From Breviolum minutum Mf 1.05b.01 (lineage: Eukaryota > Sar > Dinophyceae > Suessiales > Symbiodiniaceae), in contig DF239334.1 in the NCBI GenBank assembly GCA_000507305.1, forward strand, positions 163,345 to 227,344: 64,000 nucleotides of DNA, read 5' to 3'. A model generated the notes under the pieces. It had not been told where the DNA came from and did not search any database. It saw only the letters and a list, made by a program, of their open reading frames with translations. Position numbers and translations under genes: made by a program. Each line of letters begins with the position of its first letter. The stretch's first letter is position 1. Below are positions 12,401 through 25,448 of the stretch, in pieces.

Positions 12401-12716
12401 ACTGACTCATATTCCCCACGAATTAAATCCAAAAAAACCTTTGCATATATGAATAATGATAAGAGAGCCCCTGTTTTGTTGGAAAGAATTTCCAAACAGT
12501 ATGATATCAATCATCTATTAAAATGAAGTTTGTGTGATATTCATGCGTCCTGTGTGTCCTCCATGCCAGTATGGAGTCCTGTTTTTCCACATTTTTTCAT
12601 GACAGGTGCATCAGCTGGGCGAAGCCAGTCCTGGCCCTGCACGGTACAATGTACAAGGAGAGTTAGCAAAGTATCTCGGCGAAGTCCACCAAGTGGAGGA
12701 GAACGGGTTTGGCCCT
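9420..12716 (+). CDS. STPGR/SHIPPO-repeat protein, multi-exon (ODF3/CIMAP type)
   Basis: Five + strand exon candidates each carry a single Pro-Gly repeat of the sperm-tail PG-rich (STPGR, SHIPPO) type: SAGPGGYVG near 9,453; SFGIGERPNYGRPEDADVGP then NTYGDY in the exon 10,134-10,261; GHGGPGPAKYNTS in the exon starting 10,741; YGKPGPDAYSC near 11,438; and EASPGPARYNVQG in the exon starting 12,606. The family (ODF3, CIMAP and relatives) consists of strings of PGPxxY repeats that bind axonemal microtubules, so a flagellar role is expected from family knowledge. Each repeat has its own exon, with introns of 0.5-1 kb. The 11,438 copy is ambiguous because a strong donor (GTAAGC) lies inside it. The start and end of the gene are not identified. 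Confidence 0.6.
10134..10261 (+). CDS. STPGR-repeat exon
   Basis: A 128-nt exon after AATCAG, ending CGCAG before GTCTCA. It encodes FWRRKWELGQANSFGIGERP and then NYGRPEDADVGPNTYGDYSS. The order F-G-x-G-x-R-P ... GPxxY is the usual SHIPPO arrangement, with V in place of the first P. Best single exon of this gene. Confidence 0.65.
12606..12716 (+). CDS. STPGR-repeat exon
   Basis: After CATGACAG the frame reads VHQLGEASPGPARYNVQGEL and continues AKYLGEVHQVEENGFGPKILG. SPGPARYNV is a clear PGPxxY repeat, and GFGPK may be the start of a second one. The 3' splice boundary is not certain. Confidence 0.6.
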
Positions 12717-15434
12717 AAAATCTTGGGATGGGAATGGTTGCTTAGATTTGTTTGATATATCTATACATATCTCACTATAGCCATATATATATATATATTG
12801 ATTTATATTATGAACGTACGGGTAGATTGCTGAAGGTACATGATCACTCCACCTTGAGGACAGCACACTCCCTTTTGGTGGAATTTTGTCATCACCACGA
12901 AATGAAGGTTTTCTCAGATTTGCCCAGTCAACAGGTATGGATTGGACCAGAAGATAGCCAACGTGAAGGCAACGTCGGCAGCATAGCAGGGCTGAAGAAA
13001 GCTTTGGGAACATCCAGAAAGTTCATCCAGCATCCTTGTTGTTTTGAAATGTTTGTGTGATTTTGTGATGGAACCAAGTATCACCAGCCAAAGCACCTCA
13101 ACCACTTTGATTTGTTCAGATTGAATCAGAATGCCTGAGAGATGTTTAGGATCACATCGGTTCATTGTCTATCATGCGCCCAAGCCAGGTTCCCAAAAAG
13201 AGTTTCCACCTCAGTATTTGCGTTCCTTGAAGAGATGTGTTAACCGTTGCATGCTATGTCAAGTGCAGTGGTGATGGAGGCACTCTTTTCGACCTACAGG
13301 AGGATTCCCAAGGAGCATTGGTCAACGGTCAAAGTGAATCATTTCACCTGGAGATTCATCAAGCAAGACATGCCTTTCAAAAGTTGAAGTTAAGCTGTTG
13401 CGCTGGCAAGTGCCACCAGGCTAAAGGACAATGAATTGCAACCAATTCACTCCAGATATATCAGCAACCAATGCTGCTGGAGGAGAAGCTGCTGCTGAGG
13501 GCAGGCGCAAAATAAACCCAAAGGATTCAGAACGTATTTGCAACCATCAACATTGTTGGAACACCTGTCATCTCATTTGTAGCAACATGACTACCGTAGC
13601 GTGGCAAACATGCAAACATGGCGATGTTGGGGATGCGATGATATAGAGATCCATGGGGTGTTGAGTTGAAAATGGCAGGTTGCCACGCATTGACAGCTCG
13701 CCATTGTGAGTGGCGCCAGATTTCGTCCAGTCTCCGGCAGCTTTGTCCACGGGCCTGGCCATGGTGACAACTGCGCATTGGCTGCAATGCGTTACTGTGC
13801 ATGCTGGATGCATGTCATGTATTGGTTTGGTTTTCTTTGTCGGGATGCTTGATGGAGAGTCCAAAAACTACAAATGATGCCAGGCATTGGTGATCCCATG
13901 ACCAGCTTATACATCCTTAGAACAACAAATGCAATTTCCTTTCAGTTTCTGAAGCTTTTTCAGGCACGAGATAAGTGCGTCATATTTCCATGGAGGATTC
14001 AATCAGATTCTCGGGAGAAGCCTAGCAGCCGGGAATGCTTAGAGTACGACACATCTCGAGATTCAGATTATTTCAGATTCATCATGTCCTTCTTGTCATT
14101 TTTATTAAATTGTTGTCGGCAACCGGGGAAAATTTCCTGGACACTCAGCAACATCACTACATCAGTAACGTCCACTGGCCTCGACAAAGTTGCCAGAGCC
14201 TAGCGGCACTGTCCATTCGTCACTCTTGTTTTCGCCACCGTTTGCCACCCTAAAGGGGTGCGCTCGAGATTGTGTTGGGGAGTTGAGATGGCTGCAGTCA
14301 GAGAAATCTTTTATTCAAATCTTCTTCTAGCAGCTCATAGGACATATTGGTGCTTGTTCTCCTTGCAACCTGCAGCGGGTAAGCGACTTGCTTGCCCTTT
14401 GACTGAAGAAGTTTCACTTGCAACGCCATGAAGACTGACAAGGTATGTATAGACCTAGTCACTTGGTGGTTCAGTACAACGCTTGTCAATTTGATCGTTC
14501 ATAGTTTCTTGAAACCATCACGCGCCTGTAGCTGCATTTTGTTGATTTCAAGTGACCGTTTTACATGGACACATGAAACATAGAATCTTTAAAACTGTAT
14601 ACGTGTATATTTATATATTCATGAGTTTCATGTTAGTGCATACGTTTGTATTGATAAATGTTTATCTTGGGAAAATGTCTCAGTCAAATGGTCCACCAAA
14701 AAATCGCAGCAGTATCATAGACCCCTGTGTTTTACATTATTCTGTGGTATGTTGGCAAATTGAGCCTCAAGTCAGATTCATTGTTCAGGTCTCAATACCA
14801 ATGCGAATTGCATGATTTTGCATGTACAATATACTGTATATATATATATATATGTTTTTATATTATACATATTCTGAAATTGTCAATATGAACTATATGA
14901 AATACATAATGTATATTATAATATATAATATATGAATTCCATGTGATTTGCACAAGGCGCTGCACACAGGTCCTTTCGCACGGATTTTGGCGGGTGAGTG
15001 ACCTGTATGCATGCATCCACGCGGTGTCGCAGAGGAAAATTGCAGGAAATGGCCTATAGGAAGCTACACTATCGCACCCCATTACGCAGGAAATTTTCAG
15101 ACAACTCTGAAATGATTCATTTCCCAAAGGAAGGTGGACTCTTTGATTTGTCATGCAAATGGACAATTATCATCAATTATCCATATCCTTGGATGTTTGG
15201 GTTGAGCCCTTGCGCGTCCAGCCCGTTAACAGTGCAACAGAAGACGGATTCCAGACTTGAAGATGGTTTCAATGGCTTATGTCGTTTGCAACATAGAGAT
15301 AGATAGATATTATATATACATAAAAATATAATATATTATTATATATGAATATAATGAGTGAATTCACGCCCTATGTGTTGAAGCATGGAAGCTTGGGATT
15401 TGTAGGCAGTTGTCAACGTTTTGTTGTGTGGCAG
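12717..15434. other. Intron-rich region, no firm exon
   Basis: Open + strand stretches near 13,255-13,430, 13,700-13,790 and 14,000-14,080 have protein-like composition, but I could not fix splice sites or recognise a domain. A (TA)n-rich section lies at about 14,830-14,930, and another AT-rich run at about 15,303-15,355. The - strand open frames over 13,527-13,864 look like shadows. Confidence 0.35.
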
Positions 15435-15524
15435 GCTGCATTTGCCGATGGTTGGCCGTTTGAGAAGGCTGGCTGGAGCCCACCTACCAGAGGGTTTTGC
15501 CAGTACTTCTCCAACTTTATTTCG
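15435..15524 (+). CDS. Internal exon, unrecognised protein
   Basis: Exactly 90 nt, phase 0 at both ends, between GTGGCAG and GTATGTG. It encodes AAFADGWPFEKAGWSPPTRG followed by FCQYFSNFIS. The next exon (15,569) joins in the same phase after a 44-nt intron. No family is recognised; the aromatic-rich composition would suit an enzyme or a membrane-protein loop. Confidence 0.6.
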
Positions 15525-15568
15525 GTATGTGAGGCGATGAGATGATGAAGTTTCTAACATTTCACCAG

Positions 15569-15649
15569 GCATTCAAGGAATTGGATCTTGTATTCAAATT
15601 GTCCAAAGGAAGGAGCACGATGATTGATGAGATCATCTCGAGCAGTCAG
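15569..15649 (+). CDS. Internal exon, unrecognised protein
   Basis: Exactly 81 nt, phase 0, after TTCACCAG, ending TCAG before GTTGCAAG. It encodes AFKELDLVFKLSKGRSTMID then EIISSSQ, a likely amphipathic helix. Together with the preceding exon it gives 57 contiguous residues of a real but unidentified protein. Confidence 0.6.
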
Positions 15650-16366
15650 GTTGCAAGATAATAACACATCATGTAGCTCCTTGATCGCCCTTCATCCTTA
15701 CATGATACTTGCTGGATTTGCTCAGGGATTATATGTCAGGTTGGGGCTTGCTGCTTGAACAGATCCAACCATGCTTTCTCTTTGTGTTGAAATCATGGTT
15801 GGGTAAAGGTTGAAGAGAGTCTAAATGCACTCTACTGATATAAGTTTAGCCTAGAGTCATTCAGCAGATTGAGCAGAATCACGAAGAACACACAAATCAT
15901 CCATCATGATCTACATGTTATTGATGACTAAACTTGATTTGAATATCATTATCATTCACTGTCTTTAAAACCATGCGCATTCACATACCTACATATAACC
16001 ACACAATTTCACACACACACACATATGAGATTAGGTATGTGTACATACAAACTTTATTATCCATTGCATGGCTGCTGCCATTTTTTCTCGCAGCACTCCA
16101 GGAGCTCTGCTCTTTGGAACCCCCTGAAACGAAATAGAACTTGGAAAAAAAACATCATCTCTCAATAAGATCCTGCCACGAAACAAACATCATCCAAGTC
16201 GCCAATTCTGTGTATCCACTTTTCGTATCCACTTTTCGTGTTTTTTCCCGTCTGATTCAACTTGGGGTGGCGTTGATGAGCATGGGGGCCTGTGCTGCAA
16301 CCGTTTCTAGTGCAACTTGGATCAACTTGAATCACGGGATGGTGGTTGGGCCATAGACATGGTGAT

Positions 16367-16507
16367 ACATGGTGGCAACCTTCGAGCCTGACTGCGTTAA
16401 GGTTCTGCCCTGCCAGGGCAGCTCGTCTGTGGGGGAGATTGAAATCGTGCCTCCAGAGTCAAGAGCAGGCCACCAGTCGGACACCGAAACAGGGAAAAAA
16501 ACTCATT
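16367..16507 (+). CDS. Possible exon or first exon
   Basis: An open frame from an ATG with coding-like composition: MVATFEPDCVKVLPCQGSSS, then VGEIEIVPPESRAGHQSD, closed by a stop at the end. It could be a first exon whose donor lies inside, near ACAGG. Acidic and Ser-rich, without a recognised domain. Confidence 0.4.
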
Positions 16508-16925
16508 GAGTTGCAAAGTAGCAGTGCAGGCATGTGGATAGATGGATTCTGCGATATTGTGTGAGCTGTGTGTCTGTGTTCTCACGAGTTTTTACCATGA
16601 AATCTCAAGAGCTCTATTTACATGCTATTGGAACAGCTTTTATCAACTAGGGATCGGGATTGAAAGAGATGCTGCGCATGAGATGTCAAGCAGCAAGGTT
16701 TGTATGCAAACGTACATATCTAAATTCATCTAAATTCATTGTCCGGCTTCCGCACTGATCCGCAATGTATTTCATTGCATTTCCACTTGCAGCCAACCAT
16801 TTTCGATGTCTTCTATCAACTCATAGAAAATTATACAGCATGCATTACTGTCTCCTTCCAGGGAGCCCTACGATTTCTGTTGTGTTGAGATCTCCCTCTT
16901 GATCTTTGTATATAGGAAAAATAGG

Positions 16926-17010
16926 AAAATATATATATATATATATCGATATATTTAGATATATATATATATATTTATATGTTTATCGATATATATATAT
17001 ATATTTCTTT
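16926..17010. repeat. Compound (TA)n / ATCGATAT repeat
   Basis: Three long TA runs separated by CGATATATTTAG and TTTATATGTTTATCG segments form the longest simple repeat of the window's left half; self-complementary, so able to form cruciforms. Intronic or intergenic. Confidence 0.9.
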
Positions 17011-17529
17011 ATTGATATTTACACATATACATATCTATACAGGGAGAAATCTTGATACTGGTTTTGATGCGAATAGTTATGTTTTTTCCTGATTTTGCTT
17101 CCTTTCATAGGTGATGAGTATGAAATCATATGGAAAGCAAGGATGGTCGAAGAATCCATGAATATCCATTGACCGGGTACAAAAAGCAGTTAAAGGTGAC
17201 ACAAATTGACGCAAATTCGCTCAAGAGAGAATGCGGGGGGCACAATCAAGTCTCAAATGGGCAATTGACTTCTTTGGGTTTGATTTCCGAAGTTCTAGGA
17301 ATTTGTTTGGCCATTCTTGGTGCGCATGCTCGACGTTAAACAATTCCAGGTCATTGGCATGTACACAAAATTCCCGCAAAATAAACACAAAAGAATGAGA
17401 TCAAGTCCTTTGCGCCAGGGCGTGTTCCGGGTGTGGCAGTATGTTTGGAGGCAAGGAAATGTTTGCTTAAAGTTGAACCACCATGATTCAGAATTTTGCC
17501 AAAGTGAAGATTCATTGTAAAACTACCAG

Positions 17530-17622
17530 GCCCTCGCTGTGACTGGAAAGACTGGCAGCCCTTCACCAGTACTGGAGGCTGTGAACACAGGGGAGTTGGG
17601 AAGCAATTCAGAAACGTTGAGG
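17530..17622 (+). CDS. Internal exon, unrecognised
   Basis: After AACTACCAG one frame reads ALAVTGKTGSPSPVLEAVNT then GELGSNSETL, a Ser/Gly/Thr-rich low-complexity peptide typical of a disordered linker. The donor is probably near 17,620. Function unknown. Confidence 0.45.
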
Positions 17623-19052
17623 CGATGAAGGTCATGACCCACCTAACATCAAAAACTTATGCATCCGTTGCACATCCTTGTGCTATGTTTCACCTCCTTG
17701 AGATTTTACATGATGGTATTATACTTTATTGTAGTAAGAATGGCGAGAGAGATGAGGCAAATGTATATTGTTGCGTGTACCTATACCAATCATATACCAC
17801 ATGCATATGGGTTTTAATACACGCATGTATGCAGAATTATAACACATAGTGATTCTGAAACAGTTTCATATTACATATCACAGTATCACATGAGTATGTG
17901 TATATATATATGTTCTTAATATCAATTTATTGTAGTTCGTGTGTTGTACCACTGCTTTTTTTCTTGACCGTCTCATCATTCAGGATATAATTTGCCTGCC
18001 CAGGCGGTGCTTCGTGGTCGGAAGATGGACCTGGAACGTGCACAGGCGTGAGCAGAAGAATGGTTGGTTTGAATTGAGATCCATTACTTTTTGATGTCTT
18101 TGATGAGTGTCAGTGGATAAAAATCTCTTGAGATGAAAACATTTGCATGGATTCAACTTTTTCAGATTGGAAACTAAACTGTGCAAGACAGTGGTGTCAC
18201 ATGGTGTAACTTAGATTCGTTCAGGCTAAGGTGGTCTTGATTTTCAAACTTTTACAAGTCAACTTCTTGCTATGGACCTCTTGGATGCCATGGGAGGGTT
18301 CGGGCACTTGTTAGGCGATTGCAAAAGATATCGGCAAACCGGGCTACACGCTGGCGCAATACTATCAGGAGCAATTTGGGTGACATTGATCCACAACAAA
18401 CTACATGGAAAAACATCTTGTATGACATTTTCCTAATGAGAGAGGGATATGCAAAGACTGTGAAATATATAATGTGCAGCTACATGTGCACAGCATTTCA
18501 TAATCTAATATTGTATGTATACATTGATATATTACGAACAAATATATATATATATAGATGTATATATACATGTACACATTTATGTCTAGATACTGGTATA
18601 TACTAAGAATTATTACATGTTGCTCTGCCAATCACTTCCCGTGAGCACTTGTGTTGTGTCTGCAGGACCTCCTTGCAACTTTTCCAGAACTTCATTTGTT
18701 CGGTCTCGAAGGGTCTCTTGTTTGCAACAAAGAATGCTAGGAATCATGGGATGATCATGGGATCATCAACAAATTATGGGATGATCATGCGAAAATCGTG
18801 GTTGAAACCCTGGAGGCTTGAAAAAAAATGTCCACTGAGGCTATCCGTGGAAGCCACGGATGATTCCCCCGAGGCAACGGCCATGATTTTGTCAAACGCA
18901 TATAGTTGTTGGTGGAGGAGTATAGTGATTTTAATATATTTTAATGGCGTTGCCTGTATGGCGACTGTATCAGTCAATCATCACGTGCTGTGCTGCAATT
19001 GCGCATCGAGTTTCTTCTGAAAACTTATGTTCACTCGTCTCTGGTTTGCCAG

Positions 19053-19153
19053 GGCCTCACAACCGGCGGAAGGGCCGCAGGAGACGAATTTCAACGGACC
19101 GTGGGAGCATTCTTCGCCATCTACTGGCTGTTCCGTTCCTTGGATCATACTTG
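19053..19153 (+). CDS. Internal exon, possible membrane segment
   Basis: After TTTGCCAG the frame reads GLTTGGRAAGDEFQRTVGAF then FAIYWLFRSLDHTW, with donor GTGGAG at 19,154. The stretch VGAFFAIYWLFR looks like the start of a transmembrane helix next to a charged loop. A polytopic membrane protein is possible, but I cannot name a family. Confidence 0.45.
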
Positions 19154-22100
19154 GTGGAGATGAGAGGGAAATTAAATGAAATGAGCAAAAATTTGATTCG
19201 AAATTCTATATATATATATATGTATATATTTATAGTGCCATTACTTGATGCTGCGAAAGCATCCCAAATGGCAATTTATTTTTGGGCAGCATGGGATCGG
19301 AGATCACTGGAGGATTGGTGACCATGGCTCAGTTTAAGCCTTTCGATAACTTCAGGCAAATGAGGTGTTTAGATACTATGACAGTTCCTTGCTTTCTTAC
19401 TGTCCTGCAATTGCTGGAACTGCCATGACAGATTGACTGCATATAGTGAGCAATGGACCAACAAGTGGTTCTCATGTCACACGCACACAACATATGGAGA
19501 TCTAGTTTGCTCCAGGCAATGATGTGCACATGTGGGTACACAAATATGGTGATTAAAAGCTGCAATGTGGCTCATCAAGATGAGAATTCTTCAAGTGTTC
19601 TCCCAAAAAAAGAGAGATATCTTCAACTGGATAACGGCACCAGGTTTGACGCTTGATGGCAAACAGGGCTTTTGTCGAGGAGTGGACGAATCGTGGAGGC
19701 AACGAATCGTTGGGTCAGGACGGTAGGGAGTTGCTAAACTCAGGATTGCAGACATGGAACTGAATATCATTTTTTTGACTTTGTTTGCCTTTATATCAAC
19801 CACTTACTGTAGCTTTGTTCTAGACTTGCCACATGCTATTGAAAATGCAAAAATAATTTGGAAAAAGCAAATGTAAAACTAAGTCACCCAAGACACGCAA
19901 AAAAATACAATTCGATAAAGCAAAAAAGAAAAAAAGCAAACAAAAAGCAAATCCAAAAAAAGAGCAAAATTAAACACAAAAAAGAGCGATAACATATAAC
20001 ATGTTGTTCTGTTTTGTTTTTGCGCTTGAAAAAATGCAGCAGTGAAAAAACAACTTGTTCTTTGCACTTTCAGTTTCATTTTTTTGCTTTTCGTATTTGC
20101 ATTGTTTTTTGTTTTTTTTCGAACGTCTCATTTCCTGTGGTGCTTTTTTGTTAGTGCTTGTTTTCAATACATTTTTTGAAAGATGGACCAGAACCGGTTT
20201 TCACAAAATTCACCAGGACCTGTCAACACGCAATATTTTGTGAAGGGTGTATTATTTTATATATTTTCTCCCTTCAAGTATGGTTCACAAAGGTCGTTTT
20301 TGTTCCCAAAGAGGATGGAGTAGGGGGATTCCCATGGATTCTCTCCATATCCAACTTCACCAGGCCCCTGGAGTCTCACGACGCAGAGAGCGAAAAAGCG
20401 GCAGTTCCTTGGTGAAACAAAAACCTGTCTCTCCACTTGTGAAAGTCAATGAGTTGAGAGAAAAAAATGGTTTGTTTGGGTTATATGTAGATTTATATAG
20501 GGAATTCTACTACCCAGTTATTGTGAAGATTGTTGTAGTACCTCGTGGTAATCCGCATTAACAAGCAAGTATAAAAGGCCCTGGTAATATATTTGTTTTT
20601 TTCGTGGCTTCTTTGGCAAGTCCAATTTCCAGTGGTGTTATTTTCACAACTTGGGGTGGTGAAAGGCCTTCTTTCAAGATGAAGAAATTTGGAAGCACTT
20701 CCAAGATTTGATGCTCGATGCAGGCGGGTCCTTAGTGAACCCTGGTGAATGTGTGTGTGTTTTGTTTCGGCAAGAGTCAAGAATACAACTTTGCATGTGG
20801 TTAGGCTCAAACGGGTAATATAGATATGTGTGCTGTCGCGTGGATTACGAGGACTAGTATGGATTAGTTAGTTCATCGTTTCGAAGCAAGACAGATTCTG
20901 TATATAACATATCATGTTTTTTAGTTTTTTTGGGAATGAGATCCGGGTGCAGGATGACACTACAGAAATTGCATGAAATTGCAATATTTGGAGTAGGCCA
21001 AATTTGTAGTGCTTGGATGTCCAACGTCCATATGTTTAGGTCTCCAGTCCTATGAGTTAAGCATTGCTTGAAGCGACAAACTGCAATCCAGAGATTGGGC
21101 GGTTTCAAGGAACACTGTGGCTGTTGCAGGTCTTATGGTGAAACAGGGTGGAACTATGCGCGTCGACACAGAGTCTACACTGGCACTGCTGGTGCTGACA
21201 GTCACTTGGACCATATAGCAGACCCCTCATCGTCAGTCACAAGAGCGATTTTAAAGGGGCTATCAAAGATTGCAATTTTCATCTTGAATCACAATTTTCA
21301 CATCGAGAAGTAACAATGCATAAGAATTCCTTGGTACCCTCCTGATACTTGTATCCTTTCCATCCTTATTTGAGGCGCTGCACGACATCATGAAGATCAA
21401 TGCTTTGCTACCAACGGTGCAAAAAGCAGATGCTCCATATCGAGGTCCAGCGATGGAGATATCCACATGAAGCAAGTTGTGAGTTGATGCTTCAAAAACG
21501 GGTGGCCTCCAAAACATGAACGAACAAAATAGTGGCGTTTTGACGTTTTGAGATTTTTTCAATGTTCCTAAGACCAATGACCTGACACAACCCTGTAGCA
21601 TGATACAGACCATTGAGGTGTTTTTCGTACTTTCAGTGTTACTTCCTGCGTTTCTATATTGATCCTGAGTCCTGCGCCTCTATCGTTGGCCAAGGTTACC
21701 TCGAAGCTGAGGTAATTGCTGATCATGATTTGGCGTCTTGGCTTATGCGCATGTCGTTTGGATTCCTTTGGCCTGGTCATGGAATCAGATGTGACGTTTG
21801 CTGAATTGGAGAGATGTTGTGGTGCTGATCCGTAGTTTAGGAGCTCTTGTACTTTTTTCTGTATTTGCTACTACATTAAATAGGACCAATGGTACATGCC
21901 TCTCTAAACCTTAGCTTGCGTTTCATTTGGAAGCCAAGAGTTTGAATTTGTTTGTTTTCAGACCAGGCTTTGAGCATGCAAAAGTCCAAGCCCCATCGCT
22001 CCCACAGGCTGTGTTTTACATCATGGAGCAGCACACTCACATCCTTCCATCGCTATGCCACTTGGGTCAGGTTTCAAACAACCCGGTTTGAATCCATCTA

Positions 22101-25100
22101 GCTATGAACAGCTCAGGTGTTTATGTTTTGCTCACTGGGCTTTTAACCGCGAGAAACACGACTGTCCCGAGACATCTATTTGTATTATTTGTGGATATTT
22201 TTGTGGAGACTTTCCTTCCTCACTTCCTGTGTGTTGCAAATCTTTTTCATGAAATCATCCTCCAATCCCATGAGTTGACAGTACTTAGTAGTTGCACCTT
22301 GTGGAACACACTCGTCCTACCTACCAAAAAATCGGTCGATGCGGTGTGTCAATTTGTGGTCCTCCATTTTGGCGCCAAGGCCAATTGCCTCCAACGATGC
22401 AACAAGTGGTGCAAACGGTTCTAAGTGGATTGGCCTTCAACAATGGCCACTTGCCTGGCAAAAGGGCTCATGAGCGGTTGGAAAATATGGAAAATATCAC
22501 TACTCCCTGAAAGTTTAACAACAGCTCGGCCCCTGAAAATAGGCCGGGACCCCCAAAGGAAAGTAGACTTTCAACTATCATTTTTCAGGGGCCATGTTAA
22601 ACTTCGGGGGGTGTAAGTGATACAATATGCCAGATGATGCTATTTGGCCTGCAAAAGGCCTTGTTTGGATGTGTTCTCAGCATTTGCTGAGAAGGCGTCC
22701 CTCACTTTTTGTGTGCAAAAATTCCGCTTCCTTGCTGTCAAGTTGAACATTGATAAGGCATGCCCAGGACAGGTCTCCAGTGGTCAGTGGTATGGCCACT
22801 GATTTTGTAGATATTTCAGTTGTACCTGTTTCAGTCCCTGCCCACGTGAATAGCAAGAAAATCAGTTTTTAGACTTCTCACTATCACTATTAGGCGCCAT
22901 GACCAGTGTGGCCTTGGTATGACTGCCTCGATAATGGATGTTTGGTTTCTATGTTTGCCATTTGGGATGGGTGGGTGGAAGACAAACCTCATCGAAGCCC
23001 GAGCAACAACAGCACCATGTCCACTTTAGATTTTCCTGGATCTCTCAGGATGGTTTGTTCAAGCTGAAGCTCCTCCAGGAGATGGGCCATCGCATGTAAC
23101 AACTTCCGTGCATGAATTTGTCATTTTTTTGTAGTACACATTTTGTGTATTACATATATATAATGATATATATTTATTTACTTATCTTCGAACTCCAGCA
23201 TGATTTTGCATGACTGCAACCTGATACCTTTTCAAGCTCATTGAGACCGGCATGTTTCACTAGTTTTATGATTGAAGCAAGTAGGAGTGATAGGGTGTTG
23301 AATTTATCTAAATTTGGATGCAGCAAATTAGAGTCATATGTTTTGGGTACAAGTCTTCATACAAGTGGAGTTTTGAAACGAGCATTTGTTTCTCAGAAAA
23401 AACCCAAATATACGTATACTATATATATATATATATATTCGGCCCATGCGCAGTTATCCATCCCATTGCACTCAAAAGGAGCTGTCTTTCTCGGGATTAA
23501 GGCCGCCATCATGAGAAATGGGTTTGGATCTTGGAAGTTGACACAAGAGACAGTCCCGAATCTCCCGTTTGTTGGACAAAAAATAACCTTCCTTTGATGC
23601 TACCATGATATTACGTTTGGTACTGAAATATGCCCTCCGCACACACTTTTTTGTTCAATGAATTGTCGTAAAGATGTATGATGATCCATCAGCATGATGA
23701 TTTTCTGTGATCATGATATTCTGTACTCTTTTTTTTTGGCATTTTTTCAATACAGATCGCCTTGTTGCATTGAACAACATCACCTCGTAGCTCTGAAGAT
23801 CCCAGTCATCCAAAGGTCGGAGCGGCGTGTGAGCCGCCGTGACTTGAGCCTCTACTTTGTCCACTGGCTGACTGTCCGGAAACCCAAAGCAGTGAATCCA
23901 ACAAACTGCTGGAGTGTAAAGGAAATGATGCCACACAAACCACGGCTTTCAATTCTTCTTTTTCCATGAGGGTATGTGCTATAGCATTTTTGTTTACAAT
24001 TTTTTATATTCAAGTAAGGGCAAAAAGGAGTTGTCCAATCAAAGCAAAGATTGCATGGTCGTTGGTCCTGGTAACACATCCCAGGTAGCACTGTAGCAAG
24101 CTTCAGAACCTTGCATCTTGTGTTTCGACGTTGCTTCCTCGTTGTTCCCTTAGCCAGGACCTGGCTGGAGCAGAGCCAACGCCTCTCTTCGGATGCAACA
24201 AACTCACGTCGCAATTGCCAATGCCAGTTCTGTGCCTTGGGCTGCAGTGGAGATGATAATCTGATAAACATCCGAATGGATCAATGTTTTCAAGCAGCCC
24301 AACTCATGCAGGTGACATGAGTGATGTTTTGTTTTAGTTTTCTACCAACAGTATCGATATGAGTGATATGTTCATTCCGTTTAGAGTCTAGAGCATGATA
24401 TTTCATAAGTAGATATGATAGAATAGATTTTTTTCTATGTTGGGAACCCAGCATTTGGAATGGTTGGCAGGAGCTCTTCAACTCAAAATCTGTGATTTTT
24501 GAATCAAGGATGCTGCTGTCTGTAAAATTGTAACTACTTTGTGCTCAAGCATCAATCAGCAAGATCAATTGGTAAGTTGCTAGATTTGCCAAGTGAAGGA
24601 ACGATTCAATTTTGGCCATTTTTAGCCACTGAAATTTTGCTGAAAGAGTATAAAACCAATTTAACAGAAGCAGGCAATCATGCCTGCTGAATTGTTGAAC
24701 TTTGAGCTTCGAGGGACATCCCTACTATATATGCAAATACATAAGACAAGACTTAGCCAACAAATATGAACGGATATGTCTCTAGGACTCATCCCTTGCC
24801 CCCAAGCCGCGCAGGAAGAGTTTTATGAAGTCCGTGAGGTGCCGAAACTGGGAAAGACCAAATGGAATGGTTTTTTCAAGGGCCGAAGATTGGTTGTGTG
24901 AAATCTTCCTGGGCTAGTTTTTTTTTGCTGTAAGTTGCCATTGTGAGAAGTAATAGTGTTTGTGCTTGCAGCGGGATGTTTGTTGTAGTGAAGGCTGAAG
25001 TTCGATTCTGAAGTGGCTCAGACAAACCGCGCAGGTACATTCAGCAATTGGCTGACCGTACAGAAACAGAGGTGATGGAAAGCTACCTGAAGGACGGAAT

Positions 25101-25285
25101 GTTTTTTCTGAGCCACAGCACTGTTTGTTTGCAGTTCCTACCGCAAGTCCTTGAACTCCTTTGTAGCACCTTGCCCATCCTTTCTACCGAGAACAAACAA
25201 ACTTCATACCGTAAAGGATTGAATGCTTGAATGTGTTTTAATGATTACATTCCATCAAAATCTGGTAGATGGGCAGTTATCTAAT
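19154..25285. other. Intron-rich region with weak exon candidates
   Basis: Candidate + strand exons with coding-like composition but unfixed ends lie near 20,365-20,450 (basic, Ser-rich), 21,640-21,770 (contains GYLEAEVIADHDLASWLMRM), 22,330-22,460 (contains LPPTMQQVVQTVLSGLAF), 23,460-23,570 and 23,810-23,880. None carries a domain I recognise. Between 19,850 and 20,170 the sequence is A-rich then T-rich low complexity. A MITE lies at 22,495-22,622. Confidence 0.35.
22495..22622. mobile_element. Short inverted-repeat MITE with TA-flanked ends
   Basis: A 128-bp unit whose two ends are imperfect inverted copies over about 45 bp: both begin TATCACT and continue through (G)AAGTTTAACA and GGCCCCTGAAAA. 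If the outer TA is the target duplication, this fits the Tc1/mariner-type MITE pattern. It has no coding capacity. Confidence 0.7.
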
Positions 25286-25448
25286 GAGATTGTCCGTGCT
25301 GGTACTTCCCCATGTTGGACACTTGAAGCACTGCAACGTCGCCAGGATCGTTGGAAGGATCACCGGCCCTCCATGGGTACCCTTGATGCTGGACCACATG
25401 CACTGGCTAAAGCACGACTGCTGTGCATGGCTTGGGGCTCAGCCAAAG
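25286..25448 (+). CDS. Penultimate exon of a + strand gene, unrecognised
   Basis: Frame reads EALQRRQDRWKDHRPSMGTL, then DAGPHALAKARLLCMAWGSA and KG, ending at AAAG. It joins in frame to the exon at 25,526 only if the intron 25,449-25,525 starts with GA (GAGTGATT) and ends CCCAAG, giving ...WGSAKGNAKVVLDAF. GA donors are a known rare dinoflagellate splice variant. The product is unknown; a helical repeat protein is possible. The left boundary is not certain. Confidence 0.45.
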
